Made by a program: the position numbers and the translations under genes. From contig MNCI01002045.1 of the NCBI GenBank assembly GCA_015680685.1, forward strand, positions 81,234 through 145,233: a stretch of 64,000 nucleotides of DNA, written 5' to 3'. Position 1 is the stretch's first letter, and the number at the start of each line of letters is the position of its first letter. This DNA comes from Gnetum montanum. Lineage: Eukaryota; Streptophyta; Gnetopsida; Gnetales; Gnetaceae. Under the pieces are notes generated by a model. That model searched no databases. It saw only the letters and a list, made by a program, of their open reading frames with translations, and was not told the DNA's origin. Positions 1-12,810 of the stretch are shown in pieces.

Positions 1-1209
1 GATAGTTGCTTCGGCATAGGGAGAAGCTTAAGCAGTGTGATATGCGACTCCTTGTGTATTTTGCTAAGTCTTTTGTTCAAAAGCTAGGTTTACGCTCTAT
101 TACGCACGGCAGCGTAATAAGCTTCAGAACAATCAAAGGCAAAGTCCAAGAAAGTGCGATCGCTTACCTTACACTCATCACGCAACGTAGCATATCATAG
201 CGTATTACGTCGCCAAACTAGACATCATTTACGCTTCATCACGCGCGGCTGCATATGCGAGCGTAAAACTAGACATCACTTACGCTTCATCACGCACGAC
301 TACGTATGCAGCGTGAATAAGCGTAATGGAACCTGAAGTCATTTGAAACACGCCCGACGCGCACCTACTCCTTACACGCACAATACGCAAACAAGCGTAT
401 TGTGCGTAATCATGTAGTTTTACACAAAATAGTCAGACCAACAGTGTCTGAAACACTCGGGACACACGTCATCAGGGTTGCACTTTTTTCACGGGATGTC
501 GCAGCCTACAAATACCCTAGTTAACAAAGATATAGAGGTTGGAAAATCAGAGAAGCAAAGGCATTTTTTCTGAGCACTGGAGCACTTTTCACCTTTTGAG
601 CAGACATAGAGCAGCGCTTTAGCAATTGTTGGCAGCATTACCTTCCGGTAGAAATAGAGCACAGTTCGCTTTGAGCACCGGCACCGGCAATAGGGGTAAT
701 CGGTCTGCTAGGAAGGACGATATTGGTCAGAAACAGTTGATCGGTAGACGTCAGAGCTTGACCATCCTTACATCCCGGCTTTGGCCTTTGAGGTTGATCA
801 GACTTCTGTTTGGACAGTTCTCTTGTTGTTTTGTGCATTTCTTCACAACCAGTCATCGGGGTTTCCCCAGTGTAACGAGATATACAAAATACACATTTTC
901 TAAGTCAAAGCGTAGATCCTGGAGCTACATGTTTCTCTTATGCCAGCCCCCTCTTATCATGTTTAGCGTTATCATCGTTGCAATTCATCTACATCGTTTT
1001 CCCCTCGTTTTTGCGATTCCTCGAATCAGATCGTCTCGCTAGATATTCATCGGTTTACTGATTAGTAAGTCCCTGTCTGATCGACAAGACCGTTCAGGGA
1101 GCTGCGGATTTGTTTTCCCAGCATAGCCCTCGCACGGATCTGTGGTTAAAACTGTGTACGCGGAACTTCGTTTGGTATTTTCCAGCTGCCGACGTTTTCC
1201 ATCGTTACA
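1..1209 (+). mobile_element. Element G: truncated Tat-like LTR (3' part)
   Basis: The left part is rich in TACGC/GCGTA words like those in the LTRs of element C. A TATA-like stretch (CTACAAATA) lies near 507. The last bases (CCAGCTG, CGACG, ending TTACA at 1209) resemble the end of C's LTRs (CCAGCTGGAGACCGACG, ending GGTACA). From 1210 the sequence becomes the reverse complement of the 3' non-coding region of element A. I therefore read 1-1209 as the end of a plus-strand Tat-like LTR inserted into A, with its start outside the window. No internal domain of G is visible, so it could be a solo LTR or the right end of a full element. The expected duplication copy (GGTTT at 1210-1214) cannot be checked. 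Confidence 0.6.
376..407. repeat. Perfect inverted repeat in element G LTR
   Basis: The arms ACGCACAATACGC (376-388) and GCGTATTGTGCGT (395-407) are exact reverse complements of 13 bp, separated by a 6-nt loop. It lies about 100 bp upstream of the TATA-like stretch, so it could be a regulatory dyad or a transcript hairpin. Confidence 0.85.
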
Positions 1210-2640
1210 GGTTTATGCCCCTAATACCCTTGCATGTCCTCATCCCAAGGAGTCCATAGGCACCAAGGATGATTAATGGTTATTTCAAGTTAAAAATCAT
1301 ATCCAATGAAGTAATATCGTAGGATTATGACATCCTCAAAAAAAATGCATCAAGTAACCATGATATGAGGTAGTGGAGTAATAGGTTATGGTTTAAGAAT
1401 GATGGTAGAAAGAGAAAATGATAGGTAGGTGATCTACAACAAGGTCTCATGAGATCCTTATGAAGTTTGTAATTAGGATGATTTGATACTATCCCATCCT
1501 TAGTCTAGACCAAGTCCATCCACTTTTAGTGACTTTGCATTATCATATCCTAGTCCTTCAACCATCAAGAGTCCATGACAATTCCTAAAGAATAATCACC
1601 ACTCCAAGAAAAGAAGAAAAGAGAAGAAAGATAAAAAGGACCTTAGTTAGAGGGGTGCCTTCAAGCATGTGTAACATGTATTTCTAGCCCCATAACTAGT
1701 GCTTGTGGTCCATTATTATATCTAAAGGGTATGGTTTGAATTCTCATGTTTTTTTTATTCTTTTCAATGGAACCACATCATGCAAAGACATGCTTTCTTT
1801 AATGGTCAACAATAGGAGTGGTAAGAGACCAATGGAGAAGAATCCTAGAACTCGAGAAAGAGGTTTAAAACATAATATGACAAGTTCCCTTGAAGTCACA
1901 TCCTATTTTATTCCTTCTTGGTTTAATCTAATTCTATTAAGTAGCAAGAGCATTCATTACTTTTAGTTTTAATTGGAAGAATCTCATGCTCCCAAGATGC
2001 AGAGCCTCCATAGAATGAATGGAATGGATGAATTTCATAGTCCCACTGGTTGTTATTATGAGAAAATTAACAACTTTTCAATAGAGGCCATAATTGAAAG
2101 ACAAAAGTTTGACCACTTAGCAAATCAATCATTACATTAATAGCTACATTTTTTTTAACTCCCAGTATTAACAATAGTATTGGCAAGATTAAAGATTCCT
2201 TACAAAATAAGATAAAGTACTCAAAAGAAAGATGAAAGAAAATGGAAAATATATAAAATAATTGATAAAGTAGTTAAGAAAATAAAAAAAATATGAAGAA
2301 TAGTGTAAAGTGAAAAAGGTGAAAAATGGGTTAGTCCTTACAAGAAGTTAGCATGGATGGCCATCTTCCCCATGACCAAGTTGAGAGGAGGAGATCTGAG
2401 AAATAGAGTATGCTTGCTTGGAAATGTTATTGTTGCTAGTTACCCTTGGTTTAAGGAAATATTTTACTTATTGGATGTTGACCACTAGTCATGTTTCTGG
2501 GCTTGAAGGATGATAAATTGTCATGGAACCTAAAGGAAAAGTTGTGTGAATGTTGTAAGGTTCTTCCCACAACATTTGAAATTTAGTACATTGGGGTATG
2601 TTCATGGAATTCTAATAGAAGACCCTATTGCTAGATTAAA
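1210..2640 (-). other. Element A 3' non-coding region
   Basis: No supported gene. Reverse-complement matches to element B's post-integrase region identify it. For example, the sequence near 2345-2395 matches B near 15975-16020 (both contain a CATGGGG...GGCCATCCATGCTAA block), and that near 1226-1270 matches B near 17190-17235. A similar block recurs at 63640-64000 (element D), so this region is conserved across several elements here. Confidence 0.65.
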
Positions 2641-2649
2641 ACTTAACCC

Positions 2650-5130
2650 TCCTTATTCATGCATCATGATGTTGTTTGGCATGTGCCTTGTGCACATCAT
2701 TTATAGTTAAGACTACTTGTCAATTTTCACCTAGCACATTTAGTGTCATAAGGCATTCTCATTATGCTAGACTACGATCAAGGTTAAGCTCAAAAGTTGT
2801 TAAAAGTATATGAACCTTAGCTTGGATTTGGATTTTGAATAACTTCTCATACACTAACTCATAAGGAGAGTATCCAATTGGAATTTTTCAAGTGAGTTGA
2901 TAAGTCCATAAAATATTGTTTAGTTTCATGCTCTAGTTCTTTCTCTACTTATTGATTGTACATGTTACTATTTGGGTCATCTCCCTATTAGTAACTTTAC
3001 CTTGACTATTAGCTTGGGAGTGATATGAAGTTGTTAGTTTATGGTGTACCTCCAAGAATTACATTAGTTTCTAAAAAATAACCCCTATAAAATGAGTCCA
3101 ATTATCAGAAATATTTGATCTTAGCATATCAAACCTATTTACCATACTTTGTTGAATAAAATGTACTATAGTAGAAGATGAATAGTCAATGATAGCTACA
3201 GCTTTGGCCCACTTGATTCAGTAAAAAATAACAATGATGATGTACACCTTATCATTGGACACGACAATGATAGTTCCCATGAAGTTAATGCCCTAGATGT
3301 CAAAGAGCTCCTGTGGTTGAATTCACTATTGAGGCTCTTCCATTCAGGCATTCATTCCTCAATCTTGTTAGCAATGTTCACATGAATGGAAAAATTGATG
3401 GGCATCCCTAAAAATGATGAGCCATAAGTACCCTACCATCTAGATTTTCACAGTTGTCCTTCTACCTACATAATGGTCCCCACAAGGACCTTCATGAGCA
3501 TCTTGGAGCATTCATAGTTGATCATTATCAAGCATGTACATTCACACCAAGGCATTGAAAAAAACCTTATAGAGATTACCTTCAATGTCCATGTAATGTT
3601 TGGCTTGGTAAAGAAATTTTTATTTCTTCTTGTTATCCCATTCCTATGAAGTCTCCTGAATAAGAAGATAGGAGAGAAAATCATTGTACTAGTTGGTACT
3701 CCTAGAAGTTGAAACATCAAGGGATTTAGCAAAGAGGAGGTCATTTGGGAATTGATCAAATACATGGATCTCACCCTCTTTGCTATCCCATCATAAGTGA
3801 GACAAGTGATCGATGATCAAATTCTCAATTTCCTTTATTTCCATCATTGTAAGATTGAGCTCTTGCAAAATTACCAACCATTGTATGACATGGGGACTCA
3901 CCACTGGCTTGTTCATTAGAAAATAGATAGCACTATGATCCATGCAAGAAAAGATTTTGTATCCAAGCACATAGTATCTAAAGTTTTACAAGTGCACCAC
4001 CATCATGAGCTCCTTCTCAATGGTGGCATAATTGAGTGGTGCACCAATAATGATTCTGCTTGCACAATGGATATAGTATGGAAATTTCTAATCATCTAAT
4101 TATGTGAGCACTACTTCCAATGCATAATTGGATACATCCAACATAATGTGGAAAGGTCTGGACCAATCTATAGCATATAGAATAAGAGTTTCTATGAGCT
4201 TTTTCTTAATTTCTAGAATGCATGCTTGTATTCCTTGATCTATTGAAAGGGTACATCCTTCTTGGTTAATTTTATCACTAATTTACCAATTTTGAATAAG
4301 TTCTCGATGAATCATTGGTAGCAACCAATATGTCCAAGGAATGACCTCATATGTTTGATCATTTCAAGTTGTCTAGTGATTCTTTGGATGAATCATAGTT
4401 TCTCTAAGTCCACCTTGATCCCTTTCTCTAGAATTCTATGCCCCACAATTATGCCTTCTTGGACCATCAAATGAATTTTTTGCCAATTGAGCCTTAAGGT
4501 TATCTCCATACAGTGTTTTAGCACTTGCTCAAGATGGTCCAAGACTTGCTCAAAGGTGGTATAATAAGTGGAGAAGTTATCCATAGAGACTTCTACACAT
4601 CTACCAATTTGTTGCTAAAAAATGCTAAGCACTAGGCATTGGAAAGTAGTAGGGTCATTGCACAGATCAAAGGGTATCTTTTTATAAGAAAAAGTTCTGC
4701 ATGAACTTGTAAAAGTAGCTTTGACCTAGTCCTTCAATGTAATCTAGATTTTGTTATAGCCACTATAACCATCTTAAAAGTTGTAGTAGCCATGTCCTAC
4801 AATAGCATCAAACATCTAATCCACAAATGGCAATGAAAAATGATCCTTGAGAGCTATCATATTCAACAACCTATAGTCTATGCAGACCCATCATTTACCA
4901 CCTTTCTTAGGTAAAATGACAAGTGGGCTAACCCACTCACTATCTATAATAGGATAAATGAGTCCCACCTTAAGAAGTTGTTCAATTTTATCTTTTACAT
5001 CTTACTTTAGCTTAGGATTCAAACTTTTCTGTAGCTATCATTTCAGTTTGATAGAGGAGTTTGTATAAATTTGATGCTAGCATATCCTTGGATCTATTCC
5101 GATTAGTTCATAATATAACCAAACAAAGGT
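2650..5130 (-). pseudogene. Element A pol remnant (RT, RNase H, integrase)
   Basis: A minus-strand pseudogene for the replication enzymes. The RT palm is clearest at 4584-4393, where MDNFSTY replaces the usual DD pair with DN and LNWQKIHLMVQEG and GHRILEKGI follow. The RNase H region lies around 4350-3790. The integrase N-terminal zinc-finger region lies around 3600-3460, where the reading frame equivalent to B's AHEGPCGDHYVG is recognisable near 3500. Stops interrupt all three. The MDD to MDN change would by itself remove a catalytic aspartate. Relatedness to Athila-type elements rests on motif resemblance to B. Confidence 0.6.
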
Positions 5131-5499
5131 TGTTGGTCACTTTTTCTTGAGAAAGATGGACATTGATGATTACTGGTTTGTTGTTATCAAGATAAGCATA
5201 TTCTAAATTAGCCAATAAGGCCTTTAACTCAAGGGACTCCTATTTGAACTATTCTAGAATCTCCAACTCTCCCTAATTCATCTCAGTTTGTGCATAGAAG
5301 AGGTGGCTAGTGATCTACTCTATTTTATCCATGTATTTAATGTAAGCACTTGAATTGCTTTTGGTTTGTTCCATGCATATTTTTGAATTTTTCCCACCTT
5401 CTGTTGTCAGTCACTAGGCACCTTCCTATTTTGTGGCTACTGCATACAAGCACATTTGAACTATAGATCCCTTGTCATACGTTTTGCATGTTGTGATGG

Positions 5500-6000
5500 A
5501 TGTACTTTGTATGGCCCATATTTTCTAAACAAAATGGCATCCTATATCACTGTATGTGATGCATGGAACTAACTTCTTCTTTACTTTGATAAATTCATTT
5601 TTCTTAAAAATTTTCAAGGAAAGGTCTTGAATCCCCATCTTGGGATCAATTGTACTAAGCCAAGCCCTTTCCATTATAATAGGAAAGTCTCCCTTAAAAT
5701 TATCAACATGCATCACCAAGAATTCTACAGAATAAGATCACCCATAGATGATGGTAACAATGTCCTCCACTAATCCTAAGAAAATAATGATGAACTAATT
5801 GACAACCTCCATTCTAATATTGCATTTGTTTAATGGAGGTAAGTTCCAGGTCTTGTACAGTTCCTGTGAGATTATATTTACTTCAAAACCTAAATCTAGT
5901 AGAGCCTTGCATAGATCTTTCCCAATAATCTACAAGTAAATAAGGGGACTCCCAAGATCATATCGTTTCCTAGGAAGGTGACCAATCTTGATCTAATCAA
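5500..6000 (-). pseudogene. Element A protease-region remnant
   Basis: The open stretch 5719-5525 on the minus strand contains VDNFKGDFPIIMERAWLSTID. It corresponds closely to VDNCKGDFPIIMGRAWLSTID in element B and VDNNEGDFPIIMERAWLSTVD in element F. This is the C-terminal part of the retroviral-type aspartic protease domain of these elements. The catalytic region lies upstream (5990-5730) and is interrupted by stops. It is non-functional. Confidence 0.6.
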
Positions 6001-6179
6001 TAACCACATGAGTCAACATGAAGGTATGAACATTAGAGGATAGTTGATTTGAAGGAGGCTTAATGGTTATTTCAGAAGTGGTGAATGAAGGGTTTGCAAT
6101 AGTAAGTAATTGTGAGGATTTTAGTGGACTATTGGTCTTGAAGAAAGCCCTCCTTTGAGGTTTAGATTTAGAATCACTC

Positions 6180-8010
6180 AAATGGCTATCCAGTTATAAG
6201 TTAACTATCTTCATTACATTTCTTTGTTGTGGTTGTGGTGGAATATTACCCTACATAGATGGAGAAAGTGGCAAGAAAGTGGTATTTGATGTTGTAAACT
6301 TGGGTGATGGATAGGGAGGAGGATAAGTACAGGAAGCATCAAGTCGTAGAGTATGGGTTTGATGATATTCTAAAGGGTAGTAGTAATAATTGAAAGGATT
6401 GTAACTTGCAAGATCCATGAGGAGGTACAGGTTACTAGACATAGTATCCAAAGGAATTTGGCTACTAGTAAGAGCACTACTATCCATGTGGTGGCATCCC
6501 CCATAACTATGGATTTTTTCATTGTTGATATTAATCGTAAGTTTGAGGTGGTGCTCCACTCAAATAGCACTATATTTGGTAGAATTTCTACCTTGGATTA
6601 TCTTGAGAATAAGGCAATCTCCTTGGTGGCTTCCTTTTTGCAAATTTTGGATTTAAGGCATGCATCCTAGATTTTTGTAGATGCAACATCATAAGACAAC
6701 ATCCCTTGGAATGTTTGTACTAACAAATATTACATTCATCATCATTAATTTTAGAATCTACAACCTCATCTACCATAGCAACCATATCTTTTTGCTATGG
6801 ATACCTCTTATCTATATCTCTCCTTCTTCTTCTGTCTTTTTAACTACTTCCCTTCTCTATCTTTTCCTCTACAACTTTCAAAGTAGTTTGGAACTTCTGA
6901 TCTAAGGAGTCCCACATTTTTTCCACCTTGGTTGATATCTCAAAAATAGATTATTTTACTGGCAAGGTCTTTCTTTATACCACTTAATCTAGTGATGCAT
7001 CCTCCTCTATATCATTGAAACTTACCTCCCTTTTACAAATGAAGGGGTCTTTGTTGTACTCCTCTACACTGTCTTACTTTTTCAATGCCCCTTTTTCCTT
7101 AGACACCTATTCTATTAGCCTTTGGATTTGATGAGATCTTAGCTCAAAAAGTCTCCCTTGGGCATAAATCCCAGGAGTTTCTTGAGATTTGTTCCAAAAC
7201 CCATATATGATATGGCAAAGTTATTCCATTTGAGAGAATCCATGGCCTAAGCATCAATGCATTAAAGAATAATACCAACCTATGGCTACATCCAAGGGTT
7301 CATGATTTCCTTACTTCCATTATTAGATCTACTTCCTCAAATTGAACACTTAGGAGTACATTTGGTATTTGTCATTGAAAATTTCTAACATTATACTCCA
7401 TCGAAAAATGGATTTTGATTTCAAGTACCAATACCAACTTTCTGCTTCTTTTATGAGTGTCCTTAGGAACAATTTCAACTTCTACTAGTAATTATCAATA
7501 TTCTGCAAAGCACAAGCATCATGGAAATCTTGTAGATGATGTTATGAATCTACATTATATCCCCTTCAAATTTGGGAATATTATTCATATCCAACCATTT
7601 AATCCTGCTATCCTTCTAGTGGCTAGTAGAAACTCTAATTGCTTCTAAAACATTCAGCATGTTTTTAGTAGCCAATAATGGTTCATCATCATCAACACAT
7701 TCATGTTGCCCCCTATGATGACCATGCCTCTGATGGTTAGTTCTGCTATGCCTCCTTTCTCGATGATGTTCTTGCTCCTCTCTTTGTTAACTCTAATCCA
7801 TAGTTCTATCATCATAATAAAATTGCTTATTATCTCCATCATGATCCCAATCATTCCTATCTTTATCTTTATTGAGAGTTCTTCTATCAAAGTGTGATGA
7901 TGAGGAGGAGGATGAAGATGAAGGACTAGGAGAATGGTACCTTTAAGTCCTTCTTTTCTGGTCCTTATCTTGATTCTTCTTTTTATCTTTTTCTTTCTCC
8001 TTATCATTGA
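6180..8010 (-). pseudogene. Element A gag and linker remnant
   Basis: Minus-strand remnants of the structural polyprotein. The section around 6559-6251 is rich in proline, serine and tyrosine like the gag-protease linkers of B, E and F. The section around 7350-6900 matches B's gag C-terminal part near 11340-11470 (a GTGGGA(C/T)TC block follows AAAAATG/AAAATG). The 8007-7654 stretch is Lys/Arg-rich in one frame and Asp/His/Asn-rich in the alternative frame, as in B near 10420-10680. No uninterrupted frame covers the domain. Confidence 0.5.
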
Positions 8011-8049
8011 AGGACTATGAGATTTTTCTTATAATGTTCCTCAGTCTTT

Positions 8050-8400
8050 AGATCCTATCTTTTCATCAACAAGGTTCTCCAAGGTGGACTACAACTATTG
8101 GTGAAAGGTGTCCTCACCAAAGAAAAAAGGAAAATCTATGTATTGAGAGTGGCCAGAAAAGAAATCGTCATCCTCTTTATGTGGCTATAAGAATAATGGT
8201 GTTGGGATCTGTTTACCTTTGGAAGCTTCATAGTGGGTCTCCATGTGTTTATCTTGTTAGAGTTGTGCTTTTGTAGGTTGGTAGTCCTGAGAAACTTACC
8301 TCATGCTTTCATACTTAGGCCTAGTTGTTTCATTTCAATATCCAACTTCATAAGTTGGATCATGAGCATGAAAAGAATAGATCAATCAAGGTGTGTACCA
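8050..8400 (-). other. Unassigned stretch between element A LTR and gag
   Basis: I recognise no gene. It sits where U5, primer-binding site and gag start would be expected, but no tRNA-Asp-like priming sequence is visible. One minus-strand frame is mildly acidic and contains stops. Deletion or replacement of the original 5' region is likely. Confidence 0.4.
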
Positions 8401-8890
8401 AATACCCACTATTGGAATTACCAAGTGTTAACACATTATGCTTGAAGTGAGCATACTCGTGTATTTATGATTAATAATATTAATACTATTAATTACTTTA
8501 TTATTGGCAGTAATGAAAAATGCAAGTAAAGTAAAGTGCATAAATATAACCTTAAGTTGTCTAAGAGCTGCAATGAATATAAGAAAATTCAATTTTATTG
8601 TCATCATGCTAATGTATTCAAGTACAAGGGCATTTGAATAAAACTTCATACAATCTCTTAGATCCACACTATAGGCACTTAGAGTGAAAATATTCTAACT
8701 CTAAGAAGAAAAAACTATAAGAGTTTAGCTAAGCTATGATTCAAACATGTTATAAATGTGAGGGATGCATGCATTTATATAGGCAATGACTATATCAATG
8801 TCGACATATGTGTCAACACATTTTAGCATGCATCAATTGGGATACATCGACAAGGCTGCATCAACACAACCTATCTTATTGATGTCTCAT
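8400..8890 (-). repeat. Element A 5' LTR (partial)
   Basis: On the minus strand the LTR begins TGATGAGACATC (outer edge split by element B: TGATGAG is completed by 18841-18847) and has a TATA box at 8781-8774 about 110 bp in, the same spacing as in B. A CACTTCAAGCATAATG block near 8430-8450 matches the CACTTCAAGCATGCACATG block of B's LTR near 9340. Beyond about 8400 the match stops. Confidence 0.6.
8886..8890. repeat. Target-site duplication CTCAT (left of element B)
   Basis: CTCAT directly precedes the TG of B's 5' LTR and recurs at 18841-18845 directly after the CA of the 3' LTR. This 5-bp duplication fixes B's boundaries. Confidence 0.9.
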
Positions 8891-9738
8891 TGATGAAGTG
8901 TATTTTGTCTACCTCTAATATCAGAGCCCTAATATTGGATACCCAATATTGGGGACAAAGAAGTAATGTTAGATATCTAATATCATGGGATGTATGCTAG
9001 CCTATAAATATAACACTTGGGCACATGGTTTTCAAGTCATATTTGTCATAGTATAGTAGAGCTTTTACAATTTTCCTTTCCTAGAGTTAGAAAATTTTTC
9101 CATGTGCCCATAGTAGGAGTCATTAAATGTACAAATCTTTATTTGAGCACTATTGTACCTAAGCATGGTAGTGTGTGCAACAATAAAGATGAGCTTCCTG
9201 ATAAACCTTGCAACACTTGGCTAGATTAAATATTTTCTTCATAAATTCAATGGTTTACGTAATTTCCTTTAATGCATTAAGTAATTAAGCTAAATTAAGC
9301 TAGATTAAATAATAATTAATTAAGCACATAAGTACAACCACTTCAAGCATGCACATGATGCTTGGTATTAACTGAGTAGAGTTATATGTGTTCAGGATGT
9401 GTACGAAAAGTGGGACCAAATGCTTATGTTAGGATTAGTTTGACATTGGTTAGTTAGTTAGATTAAATTAGCAATTAAATTACTGTAGTCCCTTTATCCT
9501 TTATTTTAAGCATTCAAACATAAAACATAAAAAAATAATAAAAATCATATGCCTCGATTACACTTAAGTATACCATTGCATATCACAAGTGTAATTGGGA
9601 AGATAAAGAATGACTGTTAGGGCAAGTTCACCTCCTAGAAGCTAGTGTACTAGAAGACATGGGGTCCACAAAATTCAACTAGTGCATGAATGCTTAGTGA
9701 TTTGTATGGTTGAGCATAGGGGTATTCATCGCTCATCA
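8891..9738 (+). repeat. Element B 5' LTR
   Basis: Starts TGATGAAGTG and ends GCTCATCA. It contains a cluster of AATATT/AATATC words (8925-8985), a TATA box (TATAAATA, 9003-9010) and a poly(A) signal AATAAA (9182-9187), giving a plausible U3-R-U5 layout. Confidence 0.9.
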
Positions 9739-9739
9739 T

Positions 9740-9757
9740 TGGCACCATTATTGGGGA
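9740..9757 (+). promoter_or_regulatory. Element B primer-binding site (tRNA-Asp-like)
   Basis: TGGCACCATTATTGGGGA lies 1 bp after the LTR. The complement of the plant tRNA-Asp 3' end is TGGCGCCGTTGCCGGGGA, so B keeps 14 of 18 positions. The differences are all transitions. Confidence 0.8.
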
Positions 9758-9951
9758 CTCCTTTTTGTTTGAAACGTGCACTATCTAGGCATAGTGAAAA
9801 TCATTAACATCATTGGATGAACCCTAAGGTCAAAATCATCTTAAAAATAAATATAATAACTTAAGCACACTGATATCATATTCTAATTGATAAATTTCTT
9901 CTTCTCATAGGTAGATTGATACTAAACTACCAGTGCCTTAAGAATACAAGG

Positions 9952-11950
9952 TGGTATATACTCATCCAGATGAGTATGTCCTTGACTTCACCTTCATCCC
10001 GCATCAGGATGAACAACTGTGGTAGCGAGATATGGAGGGCAACACTATAATGCCTCCTAATTGATCTATTTCTATGATGCTACTCCAAACTCTTAGGAGT
10101 TTGGACATCCAAGATCTTCAAGAAGTGTACGTTGTGCATGACCATGACTATCGGGACTACTGTTCCACTGAAACACAGCACAGGAGAGATCGACACCAGG
10201 AGAAGAACCATGAGGCTATGAAGAGAAAACAGTTCACCAACCCCTTATTCCTATTGAACCAAAATGATAATGAGGATCCTTTCTCTAGAGATTCTCAACA
10301 TGAAGATTCTCCACCCCTTAATATTGGTGATGGGGGTATGAACTTGAATCTACAATCCACTATCAACAATCTAGGTTTAGGCAAAAGTGGGAGTCAAAGC
10401 AGGGGCTCAAGCATATAAAATATGGCTATGGCAAGTGAAGTGAAGGTGGAATATAAAATGGTGATGGTAATTCTCCTCCCTCTTCATCCTCTTCACCTAC
10501 ATCTTCTTCTTCCTCTTCTGGTTCTAATAAACATCATCCAAAGAACAACCATAATGAAGGTGAATAGCAGGACAATGATAATCACAAAGACCACCATGAA
10601 GAAAGAGATAGTAGAGGACATCATAAGTGCCATTGAAATAATGATGATGATGAGCCTTTTCAGACCACTTGAAGCATGTTGAACATTGCAGAGGCAATAA
10701 AAATTTTAGCCAGGTATGTGAAAGATAGATAGATCAAGTCACTTGACATGAATAATATCCCCAAATTTGAGGGGGGATATAACTTTGATCTACAAATACA
10801 TCTTCAAGCTTTTCATGATGCCTATGCCTTATAGAATATTAAAAATGATTGGTAGAAATTAAAGCTATATCCTAGGATACTCATCAAGGAAGCAAAAACT
10901 AGTACTAGTCATTAGAGCTAAAATCCATCCACAAGTAAAGTACAATGCTAAAGCTATTCAATGATAAATATCAAACGTACTCCTAAGTGTCTAATCTAAG
11001 AAAAAAGATCCAAGGATGGAAGTAAGAAACACATGAACCCTTGGATGCCTCCATGGGCAGATACTATTCTCTTATACACTGATGCCCTAGCCATGGTTAT
11101 TCTTAGTTGGAACAACTTCGCCACATCATAGATAGACTCAGATCAAAAATGAGAAGAACTCTTAGGATCTATTGCCAAGGGAGACTATTAGAATTTAGAG
11201 CCCATAAGATACAAAGGTTGATAAAACATGTAGCAAAAGAAGGAGAGTTAAGAAAATGAGAAAGTGCAGAAGAATATAATAGGAATCCTTCCATTAGAGA
11301 GAGGGAGGACTGCTTTTGTGACAATGAGAAGGAGTCACCTCTTGATGAGGTGGTGCAATGAAAGAGCTTTCCAATCCAGGGATCTATGTCTGAAATTTTG
11401 GCTAAAGTAGATAAAATGTGGGATTCATTGGATGAAAAGTTCCAAATTGCTCTAAAAATCATAGAAGAATCAAGAGAGCAAAGAAGTAATCGTAATCTCA
11501 AGAGGTAAAAAGAAGCTAAATGTGCCTACCAAAGGGAAAAGGGCAAAGCTACTACAGTAGAAGAAGTTGTGAAGATTGAATCATATGATAAAAGTGGATG
11601 TGACATCTACCATTATGAACATCCCAGGGGATGTTGCCCCATTGTGTCACACTTGCAAGAATCTGGGATGTATGCTCTAAATCCTAGATTGGTAGAAAAA
11701 CATGCACCTAGAATATTTCCTTATCCTAAAGGCAATCCTAAGAAATTCCACTAACAATAAACCTACTATCCAAGTGGAGCTCCATCATAATCGTATGAGT
11801 AGTGGCAGTAGCCAAAATCATAGGGGATGCTACCACCAAGGCAGTAGTACCCTTAGTGGCAACCAGATTCATATGGGTAATATGTTCAATAATCCATTTC
11901 TCCGCATGACTCTTCTAGTCATGCCACCTTCCAACATTACTACTACCCTC
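9952..11950 (+). pseudogene. Element B gag remnant
   Basis: Structural polyprotein, broken by stops. The N-terminal motif YTHPDEYV near 9957 matches YTHPDEYIPNF of element F. A TGG to TAG change is visible around 10022-10024, where F keeps Trp. The central gag core is around 10860-11170. A histidine/cysteine motif IYHYEHPRGCCP near 11600-11640 corresponds to a CCHC-like knuckle in E (CNICMYDHPKGQC). Frames shift several times and no long uninterrupted protein remains. Confidence 0.7.
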
Positions 11951-12369
11951 TAGAGTATTACAGAACTCATTATCCATCTACTAAAGGAAAAATCTCATAT
12001 CCCTATCATCCTTCTCATCCTTCTGCATATGCCCCTCCACCCTCAACCCAATTATCACCCACTCTGTCAATGCAAGGAGAAATTCTTCCTCAATTGTAAC
12101 AATGCAATGTAACAAGGGTTGTTAATTAATAGCTAGCTTCTCAACCGAGTGGTTTGGAAACTAGATCATAGAAAAGACCTTTCTTCCAAACCAACATCCC
12201 AACTAAATATTCACATGCACTTGCAGCTAGAAACCCTACTTCTCCATCTTCCTTTGCATCTAATTCATTCAAGTCCCCTTCAAACCAAACACCTCCCAAA
12301 GTGCATACCATCATGTTAACTCATGTAGTAACCAATTAGATAAAGGTTGATCACCTTCCTAGGAAACTA

Positions 12370-12810
12370 TCTAAACCTAGAATTTCCCTTATTTACCTTC
12401 AAATCATTAGGAATGATCCTTGCAAGGCTCTCCTGGATTCAAGTTTCGTTATTAATCTAATTTTCCATTAGATGTATAAATCCTAGAACCTACCTTCACT
12501 CAAGAAGAGCAACATCCTTCTCAAGTTGGCTAATTAGTCCATCACTATTCCCTTGGGACTGCTGGAGGACATTATGACCATCGTTTGTGGGTGGTCCTAT
12601 CCCACCGATTTCCTAGTGATCCAAGTGGATAATTGCAAGGGGGATTTCCCAATCATCATGGGAAGGGCTTGGCTAAGCACTATTGATGCACAATTAGGGA
12701 TCCAGGATCTTTCCCTCAAAATCTCTAAAGAAAATGCATTTGGAAAGATTGAAAGAAAGAAAATTTCATGCATCGCGTACAATGATACAAGGTGCAACTG
12801 TGTGTAGAAA
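12370..12810 (+). pseudogene. Element B protease remnant
   Basis: Aspartic protease region. Around 12430 the frame reads LLDSSF, keeping the aspartate of the catalytic DSG motif but with glycine changed. The best-kept stretch (12553-12807) includes VCGWSYPTDFLVIQVD and GDFPIIMGRAWLSTID and is nearly collinear with element F. Stops interrupt the upstream half. Confidence 0.7.

Larger units (their letters stand above)
1210..8890 (-). mobile_element. Element A: decayed Athila-type LTR retrotransposon, minus strand
   Basis: Read on the minus strand, the order is part of a 5' LTR (about 8890-8400), gag remnant, linker, protease remnant, RT, RNase H, integrase and a 3' non-coding region ending at 1210. 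Order and motifs match element B. The polymerase motif MDNFSTY resembles the MDDF-type RT box of Athila-type elements. Many stops and frameshifts break every domain. The 3' LTR is not in the window because element G interrupts it. The 5' LTR is shorter than B's, and no primer-binding site is seen between it and gag, so that junction appears deleted. B is inserted in its LTR, so A is older than B. Confidence 0.75.

Noticed and set aside
7654-8007. Lys/Ile/Met-rich minus-strand frame as a separate gene
   Set aside because: It lies in the decayed gag of element A, and element B shows the same composition in an alternative frame.
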